A DNA stretch of 11,023 nucleotides from CAZQCJ01 sp964591885 (GTDB taxonomy: Bacteria > Patescibacteriota > Microgenomatia > PFEM01 > JAPLYW01): contig CAZQCJ010000058.1 in assembly GCA_964591885.1 (NCBI GenBank), forward strand, positions 1 to 11,023. Direction: 5' to 3'. Positions 1-4,934 of this stretch are shown here, in pieces; positions within the stretch are counted from its first letter, which is position 1; each line of letters starts with the position of its first letter. The notes beneath the pieces are model-generated. The model made no database searches, was not told the origin of the DNA, and worked only from the letters and a program-made list of their open reading frames with translations. The translations under genes were made by a program, and so were the position numbers.

Positions 1-13
1 AGGTAATTTTATT

Positions 14-1141
14 TTATTCTTGAATCCGAATCGGCATAACAATATGAAGGAAAGAATTATCGTTGGCTGGCGAAAAAACACCTGGACTTAAAGGATCACT
101 TATTTGAAGATTAATTAAATCTGACTTAATTGAGTTAAGAAAATCCATTAGATAGCGGGCGTTAAAAGCAATTTCCCCTCCATCCCCTTCACTTTTAACC
201 TCTAAAATAATTTTATTTTCACCTAATTGAGGATTATTGGATTTAATCTCTAGTTTATTGTTTTTTATTTTAAACTTAATAATATTAGCCGCTTCTCTAG
301 CAAAAATTGAAGCCGTTCTTACTGCTTGAAGTAAACTTTCTGTTTCAATAGTCAATTGTGTTTTCCCTTTATTAGGAATTATTTTTTCAAAATCAGGGAA
401 TTTACCCTCAATTAAACGGGAAATAATTTCAACTTCAGGGGTGGAGAAAATAATTTGATTGTTTTTAGGGGTAATTGTCAAACCTAATTCTGGTGATTTT
501 TCTCCTTCAGCTAAAATTTTACCTACCTCCATTAAGGCTTTAGCAGGAACTAATAACTCTTCTTGAAATTTGGCTAATTTTTCAATATTATCTAATTGCT
601 TAATCTCTTTCACGCTTAAACGATAACCATCAGTAGCTACTAAAAATAAACTCCCCTTTTTTATTCTTAAAAGAACTCCGGTTAAAGCTGGCCGTCCCTC
701 ATCTTGACTAGCTGCAAGAGTAACTTGATTAATAAGTAAAGGTAAATCTTTTATTTTTAATAAAACTCCTGGTTTTTTACCTAGACTTGGAATTAAGGGA
801 AATTCTGCTGTTGGTAGGGTTAGAAAACTTGCTTGATAATCTTCACAATCAACTTTTAAGGAATTATCAATCAGCTCAAAATTAACTTTTTGCGGTGGTA
901 AAGAAGAAACATATTCAGTTAGAATTTTAGCTGGAAGACAAGTTTCACCTTCTTTTTCAACTTTAGCCCCTAGCCAAAAATTAATACCTGTTTCTAAATT
1001 AGTAGAGGATAGTTTTAATCTTCCTTGATCTGTTTTTATAAGAATATTATTTAAAATTGGTAATTGTGTTTTGGAAGTGACAAAGCGACTAACTACACTT
1101 AAACCCTTAGCTAAATTTTCTTGAAGAATTGAAACATTCAT
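14..1141 (-). CDS. dnaN: DNA polymerase III subunit beta (sliding clamp)
   Basis: This gene encodes the ring-shaped clamp that tethers the replicative polymerase to DNA and serves as a docking platform for replication and repair proteins. The 375-residue product has the usual family length (about 365-380), so three clamp domains fit. Visible family signatures are GVLLRI followed by ATDGYRL (155-175), SRLIEGKFPDFEKIIP (241-256), FNARYLMDFL (326-335) and the C-terminal MPIR (369-372), where clamps normally end in an MPM/MPxR stretch. The ATG at 1139-1141 is preceded by AT-rich sequence with no Shine-Dalgarno motif, as for most genes here. It lies 242 bases downstream of dnaA in the same direction, with oriC in between, and probably has its own promoter (1178-1206). 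No anomaly was seen. Only 13 bases follow the stop codon, so the downstream gene is not visible. Confidence 0.97.
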   Translation of the reverse strand: MNVSILQENLAKGLSVVSRFVTSKTQLPILNNILIKTDQGRLKLSSTNLETGINFWLGAKVEKEGETCLPAKILTEYVSSLPPQKVNFELIDNSLKVDCEDYQASFLTLPTAEFPLIPSLGKKPGVLLKIKDLPLLINQVTLAASQDEGRPALTGVLLRIKKGSLFLVATDGYRLSVKEIKQLDNIEKLAKFQEELLVPAKALMEVGKILAEGEKSPELGLTITPKNNQIIFSTPEVEIISRLIEGKFPDFEKIIPNKGKTQLTIETESLLQAVRTASIFAREAANIIKFKIKNNKLEIKSNNPQLGENKIILEVKSEGDGGEIAFNARYLMDFLNSIKSDLINLQISDPLSPGVFSPANDNSFLHIVMPIRIQE

Positions 1142-1251
1142 ATTTTATTTTAAATTCATAAAAAACAAACTGTGTTTATTTTAATTTATTTCAACTTATT
1201 TCTCAATGACCTTTAATAATTTTATAACCTCGTAATATTGTTTATATTAAT
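1142..1251. other. Probable DNA unwinding element (AT-rich)
   Basis: This 110-base stretch is dominated by A and T, with only a handful of G/C bases, and lies directly beyond the DnaA-trio run and before the dnaN start. It also contains the candidate dnaN promoter. The edges are approximate, because melting was not calculated. Confidence 0.65.
1178..1206 (-). promoter_or_regulatory. Candidate dnaN promoter
   Basis: On the minus strand TTGAGA (1206-1201) and TAAAAT (1183-1178) are separated by 17 bases, each one base off the sigma-70 consensus. Transcription would start near 1171, about 30 bases before the dnaN ATG. The sequence is AT-rich, so chance matches are easy. Its location in the unwinding region would couple dnaN transcription with origin opening. 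Confidence 0.4.
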
Positions 1252-1266
1252 TAGTAGTATTAGTAG
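1252..1266 (-). promoter_or_regulatory. DnaA-trio element
   Basis: On the minus strand this reads CTA-CTA-ATA-CTA-CTA, equivalent to 3'-GAT-type trios on the opposite strand, the strand DnaA is known to engage in B. subtilis. It begins 3 bases (AGA) after a perfect DnaA box, in the same orientation, and leads into AT-only sequence. Position, polarity and spacing all fit the basal unwinding system described for B. subtilis. Confidence 0.8.
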
Positions 1267-1269
1267 TCT

Positions 1270-1278
1270 TGTGGATAA
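1270..1278 (-). promoter_or_regulatory. DnaA box (perfect), trio-proximal
   Basis: TTATCCACA on the minus strand, an exact consensus match. It lies within a 15-base word, TTGTGGATAAGTGTA (+ strand 1269-1283), that is repeated identically at 1356-1370. Three bases separate it from the DnaA-trio run, so it is the box from which a DnaA filament would be loaded onto the unwinding region. Confidence 0.88.
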
Positions 1279-1335
1279 GTGTATTTCTTCCTTTTTTTGT
1301 AAATAATTTTTGGGTTTTATTTTTGTTTAAAAAGC

Positions 1336-1344
1336 TGTTGATAA
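1336..1344 (-). promoter_or_regulatory. DnaA box (one mismatch)
   Basis: TTATCAACA on the minus strand, one base off consensus. Its start lies 21 bases from that of the perfect box at 1357-1365, in the same orientation and close to two helical turns. Confidence 0.6.
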
Positions 1345-1356
1345 TTTAAAATTAAT

Positions 1357-1365
1357 TGTGGATAA
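1357..1365 (-). promoter_or_regulatory. DnaA box (perfect)
   Basis: TTATCCACA on the minus strand, an exact consensus match. Its 15-base surroundings (1356-1370) are identical to those of the box at 1270-1278, 87 bases away. Confidence 0.85.
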
Positions 1366-1383
1366 GTGTAAAACCTTAAAAAC

Positions 1384-1392
1384 TTATCCATA
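1384..1392 (+). promoter_or_regulatory. DnaA box (one mismatch) overlapping dnaA stop
   Basis: TTATCCATA on the plus strand, one mismatch and opposite in orientation to the boxes at 1270-1365. With flanks, ACTTATCCATAA matches ACTTATCCACAA of the perfect boxes at 11 of 12 positions. It encodes the last two codons and stop of dnaA on the other strand. Confidence 0.6.
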
Positions 1393-2766
1393 AAGCTTTT
1401 TTCTTATCCCCATAATATTAACACGTAAATCCTCAGAGTTAGGCAAGAGTTGAGTAATCTTTCCCACACCATGCATAATGGTGGTGTGATCTCTATCTCC
1501 TAATAAACGGCCAATATCCATTAAGGATATTTTTAAATCATTCCTTAAAAGATACATAACAATTTGGCGAGAAAGAGCAATTTTTTTATCTCTTTTTGGT
1601 CCTGTAATTTCTGAAAGTCGTAGGTTAAAAAAATTTGCTACTGCACTTAAAATTTCTTTTGGTTTGACTAATTTTTGAGGAATAATCATATCATTAGTTT
1701 GCCCCAGTAAAGCCCTAACTAGTTCTGGAGTAAGAATTTCTTTTTTAGTTTCTATTTCGGTTATTAGACGAATTAGGAATCCCTCCAGCTTGCGGGTTGA
1801 AGTAATATTACTGGCAATTAATTGGGCAATATCCATAGGGAGCTTAATATTTTTTTGCTGAGCTTTGATTAATAAAATAGCTGTTCTTAATTCAAAATCC
1901 GGCGGTTGGATATCAATAATTAATCCTCCTTCAAAGCGCGAACGCAATCGGTCTTCGAGTTTACTAATTTCTTCTGGTCGACGGTCTGAAGTAAGAATAA
2001 TTTGTCCACCAGCCCGCCAAATGGCGTTAAAAGTATGAAAAAATTCTTCTTGAACAGTGTTTTTGCCGGCAATAAATTGAATGTCGTCAACCATTAATAA
2101 ACGAGCTGAGCGATATCTTTCTTTAAATTCCTTAGTAGTTTTTTCGCGGATAGCATTGACAATTTCATTAGTAAATTCTTCCCCCATGCAGTAAATAATT
2201 TTGGCCCGACGGTTTTTTTTAAGAACGGTATTGGCAATGGCTTGGATTAAATGGGTTTTCCCTACTCCGACACCACCATATAAAAATAAAGGATTGTAGG
2301 CTTTACTAAGGGATTGAGCTACAGCCATAGCCGCCGCATGAGCCATTTGATTACTTGAGGAAACAGCAAAAGTTTCAAAATTAAAATCAGGTCTTAAGCC
2401 AACTTTTTTAAAAGCTTCCTGAATCTCTTCATCTTCCGTTTCTTTTTTTGAGACTTCAAAAAGTGTTCCTTTTTCTAAGGAGCTGATTTTTTCTTTTAAA
2501 AACGGATTTTCTTTAACAATAAAGACCAAATCATTTTTTTTCTTAGTTGTTTGATCTAAAGCATTTTTGATTAAACCGTAATAGCGGTTTTCAATAGTGT
2601 TGCTGATAAAACTAGAAGGGCAGCCAATTTCGACAATCTGGCGTTGAGGATTAATTTTTTTAAAATTAATAATAAAAGTTCGAGAAAACCACGTCGCAAA
2701 ATTAGCTGAAGAAAGCGATAGTTTTAAATTTTCCAAAACAGTAAGCCAAACTCTTCCTTTATCCAT
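1384..2766 (-). CDS. dnaA: Chromosomal replication initiator protein DnaA
   Basis: DnaA binds DnaA boxes at oriC, forms an ATP-dependent filament and opens the duplex. The 460-residue protein shows all four domains. Domain I is at about 1-85, with a conserved ATWF stretch at 24-27. Domain II is a short acidic/lysine-rich linker (about 88-120). Domain III is an AAA+ ATPase with Walker A GGVGVGKT (164-171), Walker B LLMVDD (223-228), sensor 1 LTSDR (258-262), an arginine-finger region RLRSRF (273-278) and a sensor 2 region TRKLEG (324-329). Domain IV is a DNA-binding helix-turn-helix with the signature DRDHTTIMHGVGKI (424-437). The ATG at 2764-2766 gives a normal domain I; no Shine-Dalgarno motif precedes it. 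The stop codon overlaps a near-consensus DnaA box, so the 3' end doubles as origin sequence. A DnaA box inside the promoter suggests autoregulation. Confidence 0.98.
   Translation of the reverse strand: MDKGRVWLTVLENLKLSLSSANFATWFSRTFIINFKKINPQRQIVEIGCPSSFISNTIENRYYGLIKNALDQTTKKKNDLVFIVKENPFLKEKISSLEKGTLFEVSKKETEDEEIQEAFKKVGLRPDFNFETFAVSSSNQMAHAAAMAVAQSLSKAYNPLFLYGGVGVGKTHLIQAIANTVLKKNRRAKIIYCMGEEFTNEIVNAIREKTTKEFKERYRSARLLMVDDIQFIAGKNTVQEEFFHTFNAIWRAGGQIILTSDRRPEEISKLEDRLRSRFEGGLIIDIQPPDFELRTAILLIKAQQKNIKLPMDIAQLIASNITSTRKLEGFLIRLITEIETKKEILTPELVRALLGQTNDMIIPQKLVKPKEILSAVANFFNLRLSEITGPKRDKKIALSRQIVMYLLRNDLKISLMDIGRLLGDRDHTTIMHGVGKITQLLPNSEDLRVNIMGIRKKLYG
1404..1412 (+). promoter_or_regulatory. 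DnaA box-like site (one mismatch) in dnaA 3' end
   Basis: TTATCCCCA on the plus strand, one base off consensus. It lies 20 bases from the site at 1384-1392 in the same orientation. It falls inside the dnaA coding sequence, so it could be chance, but the spacing fits the cluster. Confidence 0.4.
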
Positions 2767-2798
2767 GATAAATTAAAGTGGGACAGGGGAACGTTTTC

Positions 2799-2827
2799 AT
2801 TTAACAGAGTTATCCACAATTTGTCAA
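2799..2827 (-). promoter_or_regulatory. Probable dnaA promoter with DnaA box in the spacer
   Basis: On the minus strand a perfect -35 TTGACA (2827-2822) and a moderate -10 TTAAAT (2804-2799, 4 of 6) are 17 bases apart. Transcription would begin near 2792, about 26 bases before the dnaA ATG. A perfect DnaA box occupies the spacer, so bound DnaA should hinder RNA polymerase. Confidence 0.55.
2810..2818 (+). promoter_or_regulatory. DnaA box (perfect), dnaA-rpmH gap
   Basis: TTATCCACA on the plus strand, an exact consensus match. It lies between the -35 and -10 of the dnaA promoter and about 75 bases upstream of rpmH. It may act in autoregulation, as a second origin subregion, or both. Confidence 0.82.
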
Positions 2828-2844
2828 TAACAATTTTCTCATGT

Positions 2845-2875
2845 TTGCCAATAATCCTTGCTTTTTTCTTAAGAT
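2845..2875 (+). promoter_or_regulatory. Candidate rpmH operon promoter (weak)
   Basis: TTGCCA (2845-2850) and TAAGAT (2870-2875) are 19 bases apart on the plus strand, upstream of the rpmH ATG at 2893. The spacing is long and the -10 weak. An alternative pair, TTGCTT (2858-2863) and TATCCT (2881-2886) with a 17-base spacer, would give an almost leaderless mRNA. A promoter is needed somewhere in this gap; the exact one is uncertain. Confidence 0.3.
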
Positions 2876-2892
2876 CTTAGTATCCTTAGTCT

Positions 2893-3030
2893 ATGCCTAA
2901 AAGAACCTATCAACCTAAAAAAATTAAAAGAGCTCGTAAGCATGGCTTTCGTCACCGGATGAAAAGTCATGATGGTAAGAAAATTATTAAAAGAAGAAGA
3001 CAAAAAGGCAGAAAAAAAATTTCCTTTTGA
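2893..3030 (+). CDS. rpmH: 50S ribosomal protein L34
   Basis: This is a very small basic ribosomal protein of the large subunit, 45 residues long, matching the family's usual 44-46. It begins MPKRTYQPKKIKRARKHGFR and continues with HRMKSHDGKK and RRRQKGRKK, the standard L34 pattern of KRTYQP, HGFR-RM and the terminal RR-KGRK block. The start is the ATG at 2893-2895. The TGA at 3028-3030 falls exactly where the family ends. It is the first gene of the rightward rpmH-rnpA-yidD-yidC-khpB cluster and diverges from dnaA across a 126-base gap, the textbook arrangement next to a bacterial origin. It was recognised by translating the + strand directly. Confidence 0.95.
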   Translation: MPKRTYQPKKIKRARKHGFRHRMKSHDGKKIIKRRRQKGRKKISF

Positions 3031-3034
3031 TTTT

Positions 3035-3385
3035 ATGCTTCCTAAACCTTATCGCTTACCTCTTAGAACAGAACTAAAGCGCTTGAAGAAAAATGGTCAT
3101 ATTTTTCAGGCAAAGTTTTTTGGCTTGCTTTTATTAAAATCTGACTCTGTAAAAGACGCTTCTCGTTTTGCCGTGATTGTTTCTAATAAAGTTGAGAAAA
3201 AAGCTGTTAAAAGAAATAAAATCAGGCGTTTAATTTACGAAGCTATTTGGTCTTTGCATCCGCAAATTAAAAATGGAGCCAAGGGTGTTTTTTTGGTCAA
3301 GAAAACAATTACTAAAACAAGTTTAAAAGAAATTGAGAGTGAAATAGAGCATCTCTTTAAAAGAACAAAATTACTTTTAAATTGA
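3035..3385 (+). CDS. rnpA: Ribonuclease P protein component
   Basis: This is the protein subunit of RNase P, which supports the catalytic RNA in maturing the 5' ends of tRNAs. From the ATG at 3035 the product is 116 residues, typical of the family. It starts MLPKPYRLP, close to the usual MLPKxxRL opening. FAVIVSNKV (45-53) and the RNR-type motif VKRNKIRRLIYEA (58-70) are the family hallmarks for RNA binding. The same frame stays open upstream to an ATG at 2969, which would add 22 residues and overlap rpmH by 62 bases. I chose 3035 because the family signature begins there and the extension reads like rpmH's basic codons in another frame. The gene starts 4 bases after the rpmH stop, implying co-transcription. 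The RNase P RNA is not in this window. Confidence 0.93.
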   Translation: MLPKPYRLPLRTELKRLKKNGHIFQAKFFGLLLLKSDSVKDASRFAVIVSNKVEKKAVKRNKIRRLIYEAIWSLHPQIKNGAKGVFLVKKTITKTSLKEIESEIEHLFKRTKLLLN

Positions 3386-3394
3386 AAATTGAGA

Positions 3395-3625
3395 ATGAAA
3401 TTTTTATTGTTAAAATTAATCCGCTTTTATCAGAAAATACCTTTTTTAACAACTTGGCATTTTTCTTGTCGTTTCCAACCAACCTGTTCGGAATATACTT
3501 ATCAAGCGATTAGTTGTTATGGTATAATGCGAGGAAGTTGGCTGGGAATTAAAAGAATTTGTCGTTGTCATCCTTGGTCAAAAGGTGGTTATGAGCCACT
3601 CCCTTTATTAAAAAATAAAAATTAA
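3395..3625 (+). CDS. yidD: Membrane protein insertion efficiency factor YidD
   Basis: YidD is a small membrane-associated protein thought to assist YidC-dependent insertion of inner-membrane proteins. The 76-residue product has the full family pattern: an amphipathic basic/hydrophobic start with IRFYQK (9-14), FQPTCSEYTYQAI (27-39, the conserved PTCSxY-A core), YG (42-43), an arginine/cysteine-rich RICRCHPW (54-61) and GGYEPLP (64-70). The start is taken as the ATG at 3395. A TTG two codons earlier (3389) is in frame but adds only two residues and has no better ribosome-binding site. The gene begins 9 bases after rnpA stops and ends 4 bases before yidC, consistent with one operon. Confidence 0.95.
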   Translation: MKFLLLKLIRFYQKIPFLTTWHFSCRFQPTCSEYTYQAISCYGIMRGSWLGIKRICRCHPWSKGGYEPLPLLKNKN

Positions 3626-3629
3626 ATTT

Positions 3630-4442
3630 ATGTCACTTTGGCATCTCATTCTTTATCAACCTTTAGTTAATGCCCTAATTTTCTTTTATAATTTTTTGTT
3701 TTCTAATTTTGGCTTAGCAATTATTGTTTTGACTGTAGCTATCCGTAGTTTTTTGATTCCTCTTACTTTACCCTCAATGAAAGCAGCTCAGAAAATGAAA
3801 GAGCTGGCTCCTGAGATAGCTAAGCTTAAAAAGAAATATGGCAGCGACCGCCAGCAACTAGCCAAGGCCCAAATGGAGCTTTACCGTCAACACGGAGCTA
3901 ATCCTGCGGCTGGGTGTTTACCACAAATTGTTCAGTTAATTATTTTGATTGCTCTTTATCAGGCTTTTATTCACGTCTTAAGAGCAGATGGTGATGTTAT
4001 TGAAAAACTTAATCAGGTTTTATATCCATCCTTAAAGCTGGCTGAAGGAACGGTTATTAACACCCATTTTAGCTATCTGGACTTAGCTAAACCCGATACT
4101 TTTCGTTTACCAGGTTTGGCTTTTCCTCTCCCTGGTTTGTTTTTGTTGTTGGCGGCTTTTATTCAGTTTTTATCTTCTAAAATGATGCAACCGGCGGTGG
4201 CTCAAGCCCAGAAAGAGGCAGTTAAAACCGAAGGTAAAGCTGATGATCTGGCAACTAGTATGCAATCGCAGATGCTTTATCTTTTTCCACTAATGACTAT
4301 CTTTATTGGCTACTCTTTTCCTTCTGGTTTGATTCTTTATTGGTTTATTTTCTCTTTCTTTACTGCTGCCCAGCAATATTTTGTAGCTGGCTGGGGAGGT
4401 TTAACACCATGGATAAACAAGTTAAAGATCTGGAAAAAATAA
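3630..4442 (+). CDS. yidC: Membrane protein insertase YidC/Oxa1 family (short form)
   Basis: This insertase places membrane proteins in the lipid bilayer, alone or with the Sec translocon. At 270 residues it is the short Oxa1-like form, without the large periplasmic domain of proteobacterial YidC, and I see no lipoprotein cysteine at the N-terminus. Five hydrophobic segments are visible at about 26-47, 98-117, 162-182, 214-229 and 231-250. An arginine (R39, in AIRSFLIPLTLPSMKA) sits at the position of the conserved groove arginine. A charged cytoplasmic hairpin follows (about 51-90: KMKELAPEIAKLKKKYG). Then comes NPAAGCLPQIVQ (91-102), matching the family's NPxxGCLP motif. It lies 4 bases after yidD, and its last 34 bases overlap khpB. 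Confidence 0.95.
   Translation: MSLWHLILYQPLVNALIFFYNFLFSNFGLAIIVLTVAIRSFLIPLTLPSMKAAQKMKELAPEIAKLKKKYGSDRQQLAKAQMELYRQHGANPAAGCLPQIVQLIILIALYQAFIHVLRADGDVIEKLNQVLYPSLKLAEGTVINTHFSYLDLAKPDTFRLPGLAFPLPGLFLLLAAFIQFLSSKMMQPAVAQAQKEAVKTEGKADDLATSMQSQMLYLFPLMTIFIGYSFPSGLILYWFIFSFFTAAQQYFVAGWGGLTPWINKLKIWKK
4393..4400 (+). promoter_or_regulatory. Strong ribosome-binding site for khpB
   Basis: GGGGAGGT lies 8 bases before the khpB ATG, inside the yidC coding sequence. It decides the khpB start. It is the only well-placed strong Shine-Dalgarno motif found before any gene in the window. Confidence 0.75.
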
Positions 4443-4861
4443 CAAAGGATTTACTTAATCATTTGGAGTTGACAACGGACTTTCAAATTAAGAAAGAAAA
4501 GGATTTAGTTGTGATCCATTTCAATAGTGATGAGCCTGGAGTTCTTATTGGTTATCATGGGCAAACCTTGGATGCCATCCAACAGATAATCACCTTAATA
4601 TCTTTTAGGAAATTTGGGCAATGGGTAAGAGTTTTAGTGGATGTTGAAGATTACAGGGCGAAAAGAAAAGAAACTTTAGAAAGAATGGCTCAGGATGTGG
4701 CTCAGAAGGTTAAAATTTCCGGGCAAAGAGAAATCTTTCCACCAATGTCTTCTTTTGAACGTAGAATTATTCATTTAGCTCTTGCCGATTACCCTGAAGT
4801 TGAGACTATCTCGGAAGGTGAAGGCAACCAAAGACACGTTATTATTAAACCAAAGTCTTAA
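4409..4861 (+). CDS. khpB: KhpB/Jag-like RNA-binding protein (KH + R3H)
   Basis: This is a single-stranded nucleic-acid-binding protein of the Jag/KhpB/SpoIIIJ-associated family, which in other bacteria binds many RNAs and affects cell envelope growth. The 150-residue product has a KH domain with the loop motif GYHG (48-51, within VLIGYHGQTLDAIQQI) and a C-terminal R3H domain with the R-x3-H pattern (R118, H122 in FERRIIHLAL). The Jag-N domain found in Firmicutes homologues is absent, so this is a minimal form. I chose the ATG at 4409 because GGGGAGGT at 4393-4400 is a strong Shine-Dalgarno motif 8 bases upstream. Earlier in-frame codons back to 4340 merely translate yidC in another frame. 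The 34-base overlap with yidC suggests translational coupling. Confidence 0.92.
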   Translation: MDKQVKDLEKITKDLLNHLELTTDFQIKKEKDLVVIHFNSDEPGVLIGYHGQTLDAIQQIITLISFRKFGQWVRVLVDVEDYRAKRKETLERMAQDVAQKVKISGQREIFPPMSSFERRIIHLALADYPEVETISEGEGNQRHVIIKPKS

Positions 4862-4891
4862 AAACTGCCCCGAAGTTTATTGAATAAGAAC

Positions 4892-4922
4892 CCCCGGCTT
4901 ACGTCGGAGAGCCTTGTTTTTC
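4892..4922 (+). terminator. Candidate terminator/decayed GC-rich hairpin after khpB
   Basis: A GC-rich patch in an AT-rich genome can fold two ways. One is CCCCGGC (4892-4898) with GTCGGAG (4903-4909) around a TTAC loop, with one mismatch and one G-T pair. The other is GGCTT (4896-4900) with GAGCC (4909-4913) around an 8-base loop, followed directly by TTGTTTTT. The second looks like a weak intrinsic terminator closing the rpmH-khpB operon. The first looks like a once-perfect palindrome, perhaps part of a dispersed repeat. Confidence 0.45.
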
Positions 4923-4934
4923 GCTATGCTCAAA

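Larger units (their letters stand above)
1142..1412 (-). other. oriC: Chromosomal replication origin (oriC), dnaA-dnaN side
   Basis: The gap between dnaA and dnaN, plus the last 29 bases of dnaA, carries two perfect and three one-mismatch DnaA boxes, a DnaA-trio run and a strongly AT-rich stretch. Read on the minus strand the order is dnaA end, boxes, box plus trio, AT-rich unwinding region, dnaN, the same as in Bacillus subtilis. Gene direction also diverges around this locus. The origin call rests on these visible elements and not on skew or marker-frequency data. Confidence 0.88.

Noticed and set aside
1298..1306. TTATTTACA on the minus strand as a further DnaA box
   Set aside because: It has two mismatches, in the central CC positions, and lies in AT-rich sequence where such matches are expected by chance.
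2822..2830. TTATTGACA on the minus strand as a second upstream DnaA box
   Set aside because: It has two mismatches. The match is better explained by the TTGACA -35 element it contains.
2969..3034. Longer rnpA start at ATG 2969, overlapping rpmH by 62 bases
   Set aside because: The RnpA family signature begins at the methionine encoded at 3035. The extra 22 residues show no family similarity and are what rpmH's lysine/arginine codons give in another frame. Overlapping rpmH-rnpA starts do exist in Thermus, so it is not impossible.
4340..4408. Upstream extension of khpB beginning inside yidC
   Set aside because: The 23 extra residues (aromatic and cysteine-rich) are yidC's last membrane segment read in another frame. 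The strong ribosome-binding site points to the ATG at 4409.
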